From Thalassovita sp. (GTDB lineage: Bacteria > Pseudomonadota > Alphaproteobacteria > Rhodobacterales > Rhodobacteraceae): a stretch of 64,000 nucleotides of DNA. The notes under the pieces were generated by a model, which searched no databases, was not told the DNA's origin, and saw only the letters and a list, made by a program, of their open reading frames with translations. Positions 1 through 8,841 of this stretch are shown here, in pieces. The position numbers and the translations under genes were made by a program. The stretch is from assembly GCA_029212905.1 (NCBI GenBank), contig JARGPB010000016.1, positions 17,334 through 81,333 of the forward strand, read 5' to 3'. Every line of letters begins with the position of its first letter. Within the stretch, counting starts at the first letter, position 1.

Positions 1-95
1 ACGGCCAAATCCCCGTGATGCTGGCCGCCTGGGCCCCGCCTGTGGCCTCTGTGCTCTTGGCGCTCGGCCTGCTTCTGCATATGGAGGACGGATGA
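1..95 (+). CDS. lptG: LPS export ABC transporter permease LptG, C-terminal end only
   Basis: The window opens inside a reading frame (first full codon at base 3) that encodes about 30 residues, a hydrophobic last membrane helix ending in HMEDG, and stops with TGA at 93-95. This tail matches the end of LptG, the inner-membrane permease that pairs with LptF and LptB to pull lipopolysaccharide out of the inner membrane. The stop overlaps the ATG of lptD by 4 bp (ATGA). The lptG-lptD order is common in alphaproteobacteria, which supports the call despite the short fragment. Everything upstream lies outside the window. Confidence 0.75.
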   Translation, partial: GQIPVMLAAWAPPVASVLLALGLLLHMEDG

Positions 96-2272
96 CCCAT
101 CGTTTCGCCTCTCTTTTGCTGACCACGGCCCTGTGTCTGGCCGGTCCCGGCCTGCCCTCTTTTGCCCAAGAGGTTCAGACCCAAGAGACCGCCGCACCCG
201 CTGTTCTGATCGCTGACAGCCTGCGCATTGACGGGCGTAACCGGCTGATTGCAAACGGTCATGTCGAGGTCATGTACGGCGACGCCCACATGAAGGCCGC
301 CCGCATCGAATATGATCGCAAGGCCGACAAGCTGCTGATTTCCGGCCCGATCACGATCACACAGGGCGATTCCACGGTGATTCTGGCAGAGTCGGGCGCG
401 CTGGACAGCAAGCTGGAGAACGGCATCCTGCGCGGCGCGCGGATGGTCATGGAAAAACAGGTTCAGCTGGCCGCCAATCAGATTGACCGCATCGGCGGGC
501 GCTATACCCAGCTCTACAAGGTCGCCGCGACCTCGTGTCAGGTGTGTAATTCAGACACCCCGCCGGTCTGGCAAATCCGCGCCCAACGCACCATCCATGA
601 CCAGCAAGAGCGGCAGCTCTATTTCGAAAACGCCCAGTTGCGGGTGCTGGATGTGCCGGTGATGTGGCTGCCCCGGATGCGCCTTCCCGATCCGACACTG
701 GAACGCGCGACCGGATTTCTGATCCCCTCGCTCAAGCAAAGCTCGGAATTGGGGCTGGGCATCAAGGTCCCGTATTTCATCAAGATCGGCGACCACAAGG
801 ACCTGACCCTGACGCCCTATGTGTCGGCGGAAACCTCGACGTTGGAATGGCGCTATCGACAGGCGTTCCGCACCGGCCGCATCGAATTCGAAGGCGCGCT
901 CAGCGATGACACGCTGCTGCCCGGCGAATGGCGTGGCTATGTCTTTGGCAAGGGCCTGTTCGACCTAAAGAACGACTACAAACTGTCCTTCGGGATCGAG
1001 GCCGTCACCGACCGCGCCTATCTGCTGGACTATCTCTACTCCGAGAAGGACCGCCTCAAAAGCGAGCTGGCCCTGACCCGTGTCAAACGTGACGAATATC
1101 GCCGCGCGGCGCTGATTTCCTTTCAGACCCTGCGCGAGGGCGAGGATAATTCCACCATCCCCACCATCATCGGCGATGCCGAATATGAACGCCGGTTCTT
1201 TCCCTCGCGCATCGGCGGCGAGCTGCGCATGAGCTTTGCCGCGCATTCGCACTATCGTTACTCGGACACCGCGACCGACGGGACCGACAGCGACATCTGG
1301 GGCGACGGGCGTGATGTCAGCCGCGCCGAGGCCTCGGCGCATTGGATGCGCAACTGGACCTTCGGACCCGGCGTTCAGGCCGAATTTCTGGCCGGGGCCG
1401 CTGTGGATGCCTATACGATCCGTCAGGATGACACCGCCGCTGTGGATAACGAACTGATGGTCACGCCGCAGACCTCGTTGACGCTGCGCTGGCCCTGGCT
1501 CAAGACCACCCCCTCGGGGGCCGTACATGTGATCGAGCCGGTCCTGATGCTGGGCTGGGTCGGCGGCGACAGTCTGGACATCCCCAACGACGAAAGCACC
1601 CGCGTCGAATTCGACGAAGGCAACCTGCTGTCTCTTTCGCATTTTCCAGCCGCAGACCGCCGCGAACGCGGGGCCTCGGCCGCTGTCGGCGTCAGCTGGA
1701 GCCGCGTCGCCCCCACCGGCTGGAGCAGCAGCCTGACCCTGGGCCAAGTCATTCGCGAGAATGAAAACGCCGACTTCTCTGTGAGTTCGGGCCTGTCCGG
1801 CGTCAGCTCGGATTTGCTGATCGCGACGCAGTTGCGCACCGATACCGGCCTGAACCTGACGGCCCGTGCGCTGATGGGCAGCGGTCTGGACCTGCACAAA
1901 GCCGAAGCCCGCGCCGCTTGGCTGACCCAGGACACCGGCCTGGGCCTGTCCTATGTCTGGCTGGGGGCCGATGCGGACGAAGACCGCGCCAACACCGTTT
2001 CCGAATGGTCGCTGGACGGGTTTCGCCGGTTTTCAACCCACTGGTCGGGCACCGCCAACTGGCGCTATGATGTCGCCGACCGCCGCGCGACCGAGGCCAG
2101 CCTGGGTCTGCGCTATTTGAATGAATGTATCGAGGTAAACCTCAGCCTCTCGCGTCGCTTCACATCTTCGACTATCGTTGATCCGTCGACGAATTTCGGC
2201 TTTACCGTGGGGCTAAGGGGGTTTAGCGCCAAGACTCAGGATCGCAGCTATGCCCGCACCTGCAGGAACTAA
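92..2272 (+). CDS. lptD: LPS-assembly outer-membrane protein LptD
   Basis: A 726-residue outer-membrane protein. An N-terminal signal peptide (about residues 1-25) is followed by a periplasmic OstA/LptA-like jellyroll domain (about 35-140) and then a long beta-barrel with alternating aromatic strands to the C terminus. The family (with the lipoprotein LptE) inserts lipopolysaccharide into the outer leaflet. Cysteines lie near residues 149-152 (CQVC) and close to the C terminus (NECIEV and YARTCRN), the arrangement expected for the inter-domain disulfides that LptD needs. The start overlaps the lptG stop. The next gene is the chaperone surA, whose main known clients are barrel proteins such as LptD, so the pairing makes functional sense. 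Confidence 0.95.
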   Translation: MTHRFASLLLTTALCLAGPGLPSFAQEVQTQETAAPAVLIADSLRIDGRNRLIANGHVEVMYGDAHMKAARIEYDRKADKLLISGPITITQGDSTVILAESGALDSKLENGILRGARMVMEKQVQLAANQIDRIGGRYTQLYKVAATSCQVCNSDTPPVWQIRAQRTIHDQQERQLYFENAQLRVLDVPVMWLPRMRLPDPTLERATGFLIPSLKQSSELGLGIKVPYFIKIGDHKDLTLTPYVSAETSTLEWRYRQAFRTGRIEFEGALSDDTLLPGEWRGYVFGKGLFDLKNDYKLSFGIEAVTDRAYLLDYLYSEKDRLKSELALTRVKRDEYRRAALISFQTLREGEDNSTIPTIIGDAEYERRFFPSRIGGELRMSFAAHSHYRYSDTATDGTDSDIWGDGRDVSRAEASAHWMRNWTFGPGVQAEFLAGAAVDAYTIRQDDTAAVDNELMVTPQTSLTLRWPWLKTTPSGAVHVIEPVLMLGWVGGDSLDIPNDESTRVEFDEGNLLSLSHFPAADRRERGASAAVGVSWSRVAPTGWSSSLTLGQVIRENENADFSVSSGLSGVSSDLLIATQLRTDTGLNLTARALMGSGLDLHKAEARAAWLTQDTGLGLSYVWLGADADEDRANTVSEWSLDGFRRFSTHWSGTANWRYDVADRRATEASLGLRYLNECIEVNLSLSRRFTSSTIVDPSTNFGFTVGLRGFSAKTQDRSYARTCRN

Positions 2273-2283
2273 AGGATGAACAA

Positions 2284-3504
2284 TTGACCATGCGCCGGAT
2301 TTTCCTTGCCCTCGCCACTCTTGGCTTGCTTTTGTCTGCGACGGTTTCGGCACAGGCCCAAAGCTTGTTTTCACCGGCCATTCGCGTGAATGACCGGGCG
2401 ATTACCTATTACGAGATCGAACAGCGCATTTTGTTGATGCAGGTGCTGAACTCTCCGGGGAACCTGGAAAAAGAGGCCCCCAAACAGCTGATCGAAGAGC
2501 GCCTGAAACTGGATGCCGCGATCGCCACGGGTGTCACCGTCACCGAAGAAATGATCGAAGTCGGAACCAAGGAATTCGCAAGCCGCGCCAAGCTGACGCC
2601 CAAGAAATTCTTTGAATTTCTCGCGTCCAAGGGTGTTGCCCGCGAAACATTCGAGGATTTCCTCTTTGCCGGCCTGGCCTGGCGCGAGGTGGTGCGGGCC
2701 AAGTTCTCGAACCGTCTGGCCGTGACCGAGGCCGATATCGACAAGGCGCAGCGCGCGCTCAGCTCGACCAATTCGGCGCAGGTCCTGCTGTCCGAAATCT
2801 TTATCCCCGCGCCCCAGGGCCGCGAGGCCGAAGCGATGGAACTGGCTCAGAAAATCCTGAAAGATCAAAGCTTTGACGGATTTACCGCCAATGCACGCCG
2901 GTTTTCCGCAGCGCCCACGCGCGACAAGGGCGGGCGCGTTGACTGGATGCCGATCACAAAACTTCCGCCTCCGCTGCGGCCCGTCATTCTGGCCCTGAAA
3001 CCCGGCGAAGTCACCCAGCCCATTCCGTTGCAGGGCGCGATTGCGCTGTTCCAGATGCGCTCGATCGCCGAAAGCGCCTATCGCGCCCCCGCGATTGCGG
3101 CGCTGGAATACGCGACCTATCTGATCCCCGGCGGGCGCACCCCCGAGGCCCAGGCCAAGGCCCGCGCGATCATGGCGGACACCGACACCTGCGATGATCT
3201 CTATGCCAAGGCCAAGGGCCAGCCGCCCGAGATCCTGACCCGGACCACGCAAAAGCCCGGTGAAATCCCGCGCGACATCGCGTTGGAACTGGCCAAGATG
3301 GACAAGGGCGAATTCTCGACCTTGCTGACCCGAAACAACGGCCAGAGCCTGGTCCTGCTGATGATGTGCGGCCGCACCCCTGCCCTGACCCAGGACGCCT
3401 CGCGCGAGGAACTGACCCAACAGCTGCGCAACCGCCGCGCCGAGGCCCTGGCCAACGGGTATCTGGAACAGCTGCGCGCCGACGCCCGGATCATCCGCGA
3501 ATGA
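2284..3504 (+). CDS. surA: Periplasmic chaperone/peptidyl-prolyl isomerase SurA
   Basis: A 406-residue secreted protein with signal peptide (about residues 1-26), an N-terminal SurA chaperone domain (about 35-160) and one parvulin-type rotamase domain (about 165-260, with the ARRFSAAPTRDKGGRVDW segment), then a second degenerate C-terminal part. It would chaperone outer-membrane proteins through the periplasm. The start is taken as TTG at 2284 because AAAGGA sits 8 bases upstream; an ATG at 2290 is the alternative and gives a protein two residues shorter. The gene lies 11 bp after lptD, and its stop overlaps the pdxA start, so the block lptG-lptD-surA-pdxA-rsmA is probably one transcript. Confidence 0.92.
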   Translation: MTMRRIFLALATLGLLLSATVSAQAQSLFSPAIRVNDRAITYYEIEQRILLMQVLNSPGNLEKEAPKQLIEERLKLDAAIATGVTVTEEMIEVGTKEFASRAKLTPKKFFEFLASKGVARETFEDFLFAGLAWREVVRAKFSNRLAVTEADIDKAQRALSSTNSAQVLLSEIFIPAPQGREAEAMELAQKILKDQSFDGFTANARRFSAAPTRDKGGRVDWMPITKLPPPLRPVILALKPGEVTQPIPLQGAIALFQMRSIAESAYRAPAIAALEYATYLIPGGRTPEAQAKARAIMADTDTCDDLYAKAKGQPPEILTRTTQKPGEIPRDIALELAKMDKGEFSTLLTRNNGQSLVLLMMCGRTPALTQDASREELTQQLRNRRAEALANGYLEQLRADARIIRE

Positions 3505-4478
3505 CCCAACCCATCGCACTCAGCTGCGGCGAACCGGCTGGTGTCGGGCCTGAAATCGCGGCCACAGCCTGGGCCCGTCTGGGCGATAGCCTGCCGTTTT
3601 TCTATATTGGTGATCCGCGTCACCTGCCGGATCGGACGCCCATTGTGGAAATCACCGATCCCGCCCAGACCGCCGAGGCCGCTAAATCCGGCCTGCCCGT
3701 GCTGGCGCACCCCTTTGCCGCACCCGCCGTGCCCGGACACCCCGACCCCGCCAACGCCCAAGGCGTGATCGACGTGATCGCCCGCGGCGTTTCGCTGGTT
3801 CAATCTGGTCAGGCCGCAGCGCTGACCACCGCGCCGATCCATAAAAAGGCGCTTCAGGACGGTGCGGGCTTTGCCTATCCGGGGCACACGGAATATCTGG
3901 CTGCTTTGGGTCAGGTTGACCGCGTCGTCATGATGCTGGCCTGTGACGCCCTGCGCGTGGTCCCGACCACGATCCATATCCCGCTGGGCGACGTTCCCGG
4001 CGCGCTGACGGCGGATCTGCTGACCGACACGATCCGCATCACCCACAGCGCCTTGCAGCGTGATTTTGGCCTGACCGCCCCCCGCATTGCCATCGCCGGG
4101 CTGAACCCCCACGCAGGCGAAGGCGGCGCCATGGGCACCGAGGAAATCACCCTCATCGCACCCGTTCTGGACACCCTGAAGGCCGAGGGGCTGATCCTCG
4201 CAGGGCCTATGTCCGCCGACACGATGTTCCACCCGGCCGCCCGCGCGCGCTATGACGCGGCGATCTGCATGTATCACGATCAGGCGCTGATCCCGATCAA
4301 GACGCTGGATTTCGCAGGCGGCGTGAATGTGACGCTGGGGCTGCCGTTCATCCGCACCTCGCCCGACCATGGCACCGCCTTTGACATCGCGGGCCAAGGC
4401 ATCGCCGACGCCAATTCCCTGATCCAAGCCCTGAAAATGGCGCGCAGCATGGCCCAGGCCAGAAAGGCCGCACCATGA
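3501..4478 (+). CDS. pdxA: 4-hydroxythreonine-4-phosphate dehydrogenase PdxA
   Basis: A 325-residue enzyme of the DXP-dependent pyridoxal 5'-phosphate pathway; it oxidises 4-phosphohydroxy-L-threonine with NAD and the product goes on to PdxJ. The N-terminal GEPAGVGPEI signature and the three metal-binding histidine contexts (PGHTEYLA, HIPLGD and MYHDQALIP) are all present, and the C-terminal TSPDHGTAFDIAG motif is intact. The ATG at 3501 overlaps the surA stop by 4 bp; a longer frame opening upstream runs inside surA and is not needed. The stop overlaps the rsmA start (ATGA). Length is normal for the family. Confidence 0.95.
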   Translation: MTQPIALSCGEPAGVGPEIAATAWARLGDSLPFFYIGDPRHLPDRTPIVEITDPAQTAEAAKSGLPVLAHPFAAPAVPGHPDPANAQGVIDVIARGVSLVQSGQAAALTTAPIHKKALQDGAGFAYPGHTEYLAALGQVDRVVMMLACDALRVVPTTIHIPLGDVPGALTADLLTDTIRITHSALQRDFGLTAPRIAIAGLNPHAGEGGAMGTEEITLIAPVLDTLKAEGLILAGPMSADTMFHPAARARYDAAICMYHDQALIPIKTLDFAGGVNVTLGLPFIRTSPDHGTAFDIAGQGIADANSLIQALKMARSMAQARKAAP

Positions 4479-5314
4479 GCGGTATCGACTCTCTTCCCTC
4501 TTTGCGACAGGTCATTGATGATCACGGGATTGCAGCGAAAAAATCCCTGGGCCAGAACTTCTTACTCGATCTGAACCTGACCGCGAAAATTGCGCGTCTG
4601 GCGGGGGATCTGTCCGAATGTGACGTGCTGGAAATCGGCCCCGGCCCCGGTGGTCTGACCCGTGGTCTGCTGGCCGAGGGCGCCCGCCGTGTGCTCGCCA
4701 TCGAGAAAGACACCCGCTGTATGCCCGCGCTGGACCAGATCGCCGCCGCCTATCCCGGCAAGCTGGAAGTGATCAATGGCGATGCGCTTGAGGTGAACCC
4801 CCTGGCGCATCTGACTCCGCCCATTCGCATCGCTGCCAACCTGCCCTATAACGTCGGGACCGAACTGCTGATCCGTTGGCTGACCCCGCCGGAATGGCCG
4901 CCTTTCTGGTCCTCGCTGACCTTGATGTTCCAAAAAGAAGTGGCCGAGCGCATCACCGCCCAGCCCGGCTCCAAGGCCTACGGCCGTTTGGCCCTGCTGG
5001 CGCAATGGCGCACCGATGCGCGGATCGTGCTGCATCTCCCGCCCGAGGCCTTTAGCCCCCCGCCCAAGGTGCATTCCGCCGTGGTGCAGCTGACCGCCCT
5101 GCCCGAACCCAAGTTTCCCGCAAATCCAAAGACGCTGGAACGGGTCGTCGCCCGCGCCTTCAATCAGCGCCGCAAGATGCTGCGCGCCGCGCTCAAGGGC
5201 ATCGCCCCCGATCTCGAGGATCGCCTGCTGGCGTCCGGCATTCAGCCGACCGACCGGGCGGAAACCATCGGTCTGGAACAGTTCTGCGCGCTGGCCCGTA
5301 ATCTGGACGCATAA
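4475..5314 (+). CDS. rsmA: 16S rRNA dimethyladenosine transferase RsmA (KsgA)
   Basis: A 279-residue SAM-dependent methyltransferase that dimethylates two adjacent adenines near the 3' end of 16S rRNA during late small-subunit assembly. Visible motifs are KKSLGQNFL near the N terminus, the SAM-binding loop EIGPGPGGLT and the catalytic NLPYNVGT (N-L-P-Y) motif; the C-terminal helical domain with FNQRRKMLR is complete. It is the last gene of the lptD-surA-pdxA block, overlapping pdxA by 4 bp, and is followed within a few bases by a strong terminator. The family is near-universal and the call is secure. Confidence 0.96.
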   Translation: MSGIDSLPSLRQVIDDHGIAAKKSLGQNFLLDLNLTAKIARLAGDLSECDVLEIGPGPGGLTRGLLAEGARRVLAIEKDTRCMPALDQIAAAYPGKLEVINGDALEVNPLAHLTPPIRIAANLPYNVGTELLIRWLTPPEWPPFWSSLTLMFQKEVAERITAQPGSKAYGRLALLAQWRTDARIVLHLPPEAFSPPPKVHSAVVQLTALPEPKFPANPKTLERVVARAFNQRRKMLRAALKGIAPDLEDRLLASGIQPTDRAETIGLEQFCALARNLDA

Positions 5315-5318
5315 AAAA

Positions 5319-5345
5319 ACGCAGAGGTCGCCCTCTGCGTTTTTC
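5319..5345. terminator. Bidirectional intrinsic terminator between rsmA and the DUF4167 gene
   Basis: A perfect 9-bp inverted repeat, ACGCAGAGG and CCTCTGCGT, with a 4-base loop. It is followed by TTTT on the plus strand and preceded by seven A, which become a T tract on the minus strand. It can therefore end both convergent transcripts. Confidence 0.9.
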
Positions 5346-5368
5346 TTATCTCACAGCTATAAAACCGC

Positions 5369-5980
5369 TTATTCGGCCGCTTCAGGTGTCTGCGGCGGCT
5401 CGGGCTGATCCGGTTTGTCGGACGAGGCCTGCGCGTCAGCGTTCGGTTTACGGCTACGCGGTTTGCGCGGCGCGCTGGAACGGCGCTTGGGTTTGGGTTT
5501 CTCTTCGGCGGTGTCTTTGCTCTCGGGTGTTTCCACCAGACCGGATTCCCCAGATGCGCTGATATCCACAACGTCTGGCTGCTCGTTCGAGCCCGGATCG
5601 GCCGGTTTTGACGCAGCGCGGGTGTTTGCATCGGCCGCATCACGTTCCTGACGGGCGGCCCGTTCGCGGTCGCGCTCAAGCTGCCGTTCACGGTTCTGGC
5701 GCTCTTGCTCTTCGCGGCGCGCTTCTTGCTCGCGCGTGGCTTCGGACAGCATCCGCATGTAATGTTCCGCGTGCTGCTGGAAGTTTTCTGCCGCCACCCG
5801 GTCATTGCTCAGTTGAGCATCGCGCGCCAACTGATTGTATTTATCGATAATTTGCTGTGGTGTGCCGCGCACCTTGCCCTCGGGACCACTGCTGTCAAAC
5901 ACGCGGTTGACGATGTTCCCGACGGACCGATTATTGTTGCGGTTCGATTTCGACCGCGAGCGGCTTTTTGAAGATCTCAT
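5369..5980 (-). CDS. DUF4167 domain protein
   Basis: A 203-residue basic then acidic protein. The first ~80 residues carry the conserved DUF4167 domain (S/R/N-rich start, then the VRGTPQQIIDKYNQLARDA segment and QHAEHYMRML). The rest is a low-complexity charged stretch: a Glu/Arg-rich coiled-coil-like run, then Pro/Lys/Arg/Ser-rich sequence. The family is widespread in alphaproteobacteria and of unknown function; the arginine/asparagine-rich start suggests nucleic-acid contact, but that is only inference. The start ATG follows CAGGAAT. It is convergent with rsmA and lies downstream of prmC on the same strand, separated by 231 bp with its own likely promoter. Confidence 0.85.
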   Translation of the reverse strand: MRSSKSRSRSKSNRNNNRSVGNIVNRVFDSSGPEGKVRGTPQQIIDKYNQLARDAQLSNDRVAAENFQQHAEHYMRMLSEATREQEARREEQERQNRERQLERDRERAARQERDAADANTRAASKPADPGSNEQPDVVDISASGESGLVETPESKDTAEEKPKPKRRSSAPRKPRSRKPNADAQASSDKPDQPEPPQTPEAAE

Positions 5981-5996
5981 ATTCCTGAATTCCAGC

Positions 5997-6011
5997 CTTC
6001 AAATATTGAAG
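5997..6011. promoter_or_regulatory. Short perfect palindrome upstream of the DUF4167 gene
   Basis: CTTCAA-ATA-TTGAAG, a perfect 6-bp inverted repeat with a 3-base centre, ends 17 bases before the DUF4167 start codon. It could be an operator or part of the 5' untranslated region. The rest of the 231-bp interval between this gene and prmC shows no coding sequence that I can support. Confidence 0.3.
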
Positions 6012-6211
6012 TGTTGTGACCGCTTCGCGCCTCGTGCGCTCTGAACTACTTGACCGGATCACAACAATTTTGGCTTGGTGTTGTCCGGGACCGCACAATG
6101 GCATCCACCGGTTCAACACCCCCTGACTAATGCGTTACGGGGCAGGATGACAAGTAGAATCACAGTATTTTCGCAGGCATCCGGTAAAATTTTCGTATCT
6201 GCCGTGGCTTT

Positions 6212-7042
6212 TTAGCCGCGTATTGCCGCGACCACCCTGTCGCGCCCATCCAGATCGGGCAGGATGCGCACCTCTGTCCAGCCGTATTGCCGAAACAGTT
6301 CCGCGACCTCTGCGCCCTGTTTCCAGCCGATTTCGACCAGCGCGCGGCCTGCAGGAGTCAGATAGGCGCCCCCGTGCTGGGCAATCACCCGGTACGGCGC
6401 CAGCCCGTCGCCACCGGGGGTCAGCGCCAGATGCGGATCATGGTTCAGGACTTCGGGCGTCAGCTCGGCCATTTCGGCCTCGGAAATATAGGGCGGGTTG
6501 GACACGATCAGATCGAACACCCCCTCGACCGCCCCGAACCAATCCGACAGACACAGGCTCAGCCGCGCAGCCACGCCCAGCGCGTCCGCATTGCCCGCCG
6601 CCACCCGCAAGGCCGCCTGGCTGATATCCGTGGCCACGCCCTGCGCCTCGGGCCATTCCGCCAGCAAGGTGATCGCGATACAGCCGCTGCCCGTCCCCAG
6701 ATCCAGCAGCCGCGCAGGCGTGGGGCCAGACAGGGCCTCGGCAATCAGGCTTTCTGTTTCGGGGCGCGGGTCCAGCACAGTTTCCGTCACAGCGAATTCA
6801 CGCCCCCAAAAGGCCCGCGTTCCGATGATCTTGGATACGGGCACCCGGTTCAGCCGTTGGGTCAGGGCCTGCTCGTACGTGGACTGGGCCGCATCCGGCA
6901 CCGAGTCTGGCCCCATCAGCATCAGCCTGTCGCGCCCCACGCCCAGCGCATATGCCAGCAAATACCGCGCATCGCCTGCATCAATCCCTTCGGCCGATAG
7001 CCGCGCCGCGCCCGCACGCAACGCCAAGGCAACCGTGCTCAT
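6212..7042 (-). CDS. prmC: Release factor glutamine methyltransferase PrmC (HemK)
   Basis: A 276-residue enzyme that methylates the glutamine of the GGQ motif in release factors. It has the N-terminal helical substrate-binding domain (about 1-70), the SAM-binding loop LLDLGTGSGCIAITL and the catalytic NPPY motif in VSNPPYISE. Its ATG overlaps the stop of prfA, which encodes its substrate RF1, by 4 bp. This prfA-prmC pairing is conserved across bacteria and confirms the assignment. Confidence 0.96.
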   Translation of the reverse strand: MSTVALALRAGAARLSAEGIDAGDARYLLAYALGVGRDRLMLMGPDSVPDAAQSTYEQALTQRLNRVPVSKIIGTRAFWGREFAVTETVLDPRPETESLIAEALSGPTPARLLDLGTGSGCIAITLLAEWPEAQGVATDISQAALRVAAGNADALGVAARLSLCLSDWFGAVEGVFDLIVSNPPYISEAEMAELTPEVLNHDPHLALTPGGDGLAPYRVIAQHGGAYLTPAGRALVEIGWKQGAEVAELFRQYGWTEVRILPDLDGRDRVVAAIRG

Positions 7043-8085
7043 TCCATTTCCGCCAGCATGGCCGCCTGATGTTCGGAAATCAGCGCGTCGATGATGTCAT
7101 CCAGATCGCCCTGCATGATCTGATCCAGCTTATAGAGCGTCAGGTTGATCCGGTGATCCGTCATCCGCCCCTGCGGGAAATTATAGGTGCGGATGCGCTC
7201 GCTGCGATCGCCCGATCCAACCTGGGTTTTCCGGCTGGCGGCGCGTTCGTCATCCACCTTCTGGCGCTCCATGTCATAAAGCCGCGTCTTCAGCACATTC
7301 ATCGCGATTTCGCGGTTGCGGTGCTGGGACTTCTCGGAACTGGTGACAACGACTCCGGTCGGGATATGCGTGATCCGCACAGCCGAGTCGGTGGTGTTGA
7401 CGTGCTGCCCCCCCGCACCCGAGCTGCGCATCGTGTCGATCCGCAGATCATTGGGGTCGATGTGAATATCCACGTCTTCGGCCTCGGGCAGAACAGCCAC
7501 CGTCGCCGCCGAGGTATGGATACGCCCGCCGCTCTCGGTTTCGGGGACGCGCTGCACCCGGTGTACGCCGCTTTCGTATTTCAGCCGCGCAAAGACGCCC
7601 TCGCCCTTTACATGGGCCGTAACCTCTTTGATCCCGCCCAATTCCGTCGCCTGCATGTCCAGTACCTGAAAGGTCCAGCCCCGCGTTTCCGAATACCGCT
7701 GATACATCCGCAGCAGATCCCCCGCGAACAGCGCGGCCTCGTCGCCGCCTGTACCGGGTCGGATCTCGATCATCGCCGGGCGCGCATCTGCGGCATCCTT
7801 GGGCAGCAGCGCCAGTTGCAAGGCCTTCTCGACCTCGGGCAGTTGCGCCTTCAACACAGGCAGCTCTTCCTCGGCCAGAGCTTTCATCTCAGGGTCGGCC
7901 AGCATCTCTTCGGCCTCGGCCAGGTCGCTCTGCAATTGCTGATAAGCCGCCACCTGTTCGACCACCGGGCGCAGGTCGGCATATTCGCGGCCCAGCGCGG
8001 CAATATCCCCGCCCCCCTCAGACATCTTTGCCTCTAGGAACTGGAATCTCTGGGTGATCTGCTCAAGCCGGTCTCTGGAAATCAT
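7039..8085 (-). CDS. prfA: Peptide chain release factor 1
   Basis: A 348-residue class I release factor reading UAA and UAG. The universal GGQ peptidyl-hydrolysis motif is in SSGAGGQHVNTTDSAV. The codon-recognition loop has RVPETESGGR, so the P-x-T tripeptide of RF1 is present rather than the S-P-F of RF2. A coiled-coil N-terminal domain precedes it. The ATG follows AAGGAA at good spacing. It forms an operon with prmC, which modifies this GGQ glutamine. Confidence 0.97.
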   Translation of the reverse strand: MISRDRLEQITQRFQFLEAKMSEGGGDIAALGREYADLRPVVEQVAAYQQLQSDLAEAEEMLADPEMKALAEEELPVLKAQLPEVEKALQLALLPKDAADARPAMIEIRPGTGGDEAALFAGDLLRMYQRYSETRGWTFQVLDMQATELGGIKEVTAHVKGEGVFARLKYESGVHRVQRVPETESGGRIHTSAATVAVLPEAEDVDIHIDPNDLRIDTMRSSGAGGQHVNTTDSAVRITHIPTGVVVTSSEKSQHRNREIAMNVLKTRLYDMERQKVDDERAASRKTQVGSGDRSERIRTYNFPQGRMTDHRINLTLYKLDQIMQGDLDDIIDALISEHQAAMLAEME

Positions 8086-8148
8086 GGCTGGTTCCTTCGC
8101 CTATCAACCGCATTTGGTCAAGCCCGCCTGTTGTGATATGATCTCCCC

Positions 8149-8433
8149 ATGCGCTGGATACTCGCCCTGACCCTGGCGGCAACGCCCGCCCTGTCCGATG
8201 CCACCATCGGCGGCAAGACCGTCGATTGCTATTGCACCGACAGCTCCGGCGGCCGGATCGAGCTGGGCGAAACCATCTGCCTTCAGGTGGACGGGCGCAT
8301 GTTCATGGCCCAATGCCAGATGTCCCTGAACGTGCCCATGTGGCGCGAGGTACAAACCGGCTGCCTCAGCTCATCCCTGCGCCAAAGCCTTCAGCCATCC
8401 GCTGATACGGGCCTTGTTGACCCCCAGATCTGA
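8149..8433 (+). CDS. Small secreted cysteine-containing protein, function unknown
   Basis: A 94-residue protein with a short signal peptide (about residues 1-17, cleavage near ALS-DA). It then has a compact conserved core containing VDCYCTDSSG, GETICL, MAQCQMSLN and a final TGCLSS; I recognise this core as a recurrent Rhodobacteraceae hypothetical with paired cysteines, probably disulfide-bonded in the periplasm. The last ~21 residues after CLSS are polar and overlap the 3' end of the convergent DUF1499 gene by 63 bp, so they may be a read-on extension beyond the usual family end. It is divergent from prfA. Confidence 0.65.
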   Translation: MRWILALTLAATPALSDATIGGKTVDCYCTDSSGGRIELGETICLQVDGRMFMAQCQMSLNVPMWREVQTGCLSSSLRQSLQPSADTGLVDPQI

Positions 8434-8775
8434 GCGCCCGAACCGCAAACGACCATAGATCGCCATCTGATCCCCCCGCAGCTCAACCGTCGTATAATCA
8501 GGAAAGCCCCACAGCTTGCTGCGTGTGACATAGCTCACGCGCCCCTCTGCGACAGACCCCGCCAGAACCTGCGTCCGCTCGGTCCCACGAATAATCCCGT
8601 CCAGCGCCTCAAATCGCGCCGCATCGCCCGCGATCACGCGCAACGCGCCGGCCTTGAAATCCTTATCCTTGTCCCCCTTGATCGGCATATGCCACCGCGC
8701 CGGATCACTGGGGGCCAGCCGCACCCACACCCCCAGCCCGACCAAGGCCACAACACTCACCACCAGCCATTTCAT
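8371..8775 (-). CDS. DUF1499 family protein
   Basis: A 134-residue protein with one N-terminal hydrophobic segment (about residues 3-18), probably a membrane anchor or uncleaved signal, followed by the DUF1499 region. Recognisable parts are YVTRSKLWGFPDYTTVEL and the end segment YGRLRFGRSDLGVNKARI, typical of this family. The function is unknown. It lies downstream of speB on the same strand and its 3' end overlaps the end of the convergent small secreted protein by 63 bp. Confidence 0.8.
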   Translation of the reverse strand: MKWLVVSVVALVGLGVWVRLAPSDPARWHMPIKGDKDKDFKAGALRVIAGDAARFEALDGIIRGTERTQVLAGSVAEGRVSYVTRSKLWGFPDYTTVELRGDQMAIYGRLRFGRSDLGVNKARISGWLKALAQG

Positions 8776-8786
8776 GCGCCCGCGCC

Positions 8787-8808
8787 TTTCATCTTGCCAA
8801 AAATACTC
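8787..8808 (+). repeat. Dispersed 22-bp intergenic repeat, copy 1
   Basis: TTTCATCTTGCC followed by AAAAATACTC. Near-identical 22-mers occur at 16031-16052, 19741-19762 (opposite orientation) and 54109-54130, always between genes. This copy sits between the speB stop and the DUF1499 start and is followed by a GC-rich GCGCCGCAGGC stretch, as in the other plus-oriented copies. Confidence 0.8.
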
Positions 8809-8841
8809 GCGCCGCAGGCATCCCAGCCCTCCTGATACGGG

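Noticed and set aside
965..1897. 310-codon open frame on the minus strand inside lptD
   Set aside because: Antisense shadow of a GC-rich gene: no Shine-Dalgarno sequence, no recognisable family, and the plus-strand LptD is secure.
2371..4427. Long minus-strand frames (382 and 408 codons) opposite surA and pdxA
   Set aside because: Shadow frames with atypical Gly/Arg/Gln/His-rich translation; both plus-strand genes are clear.
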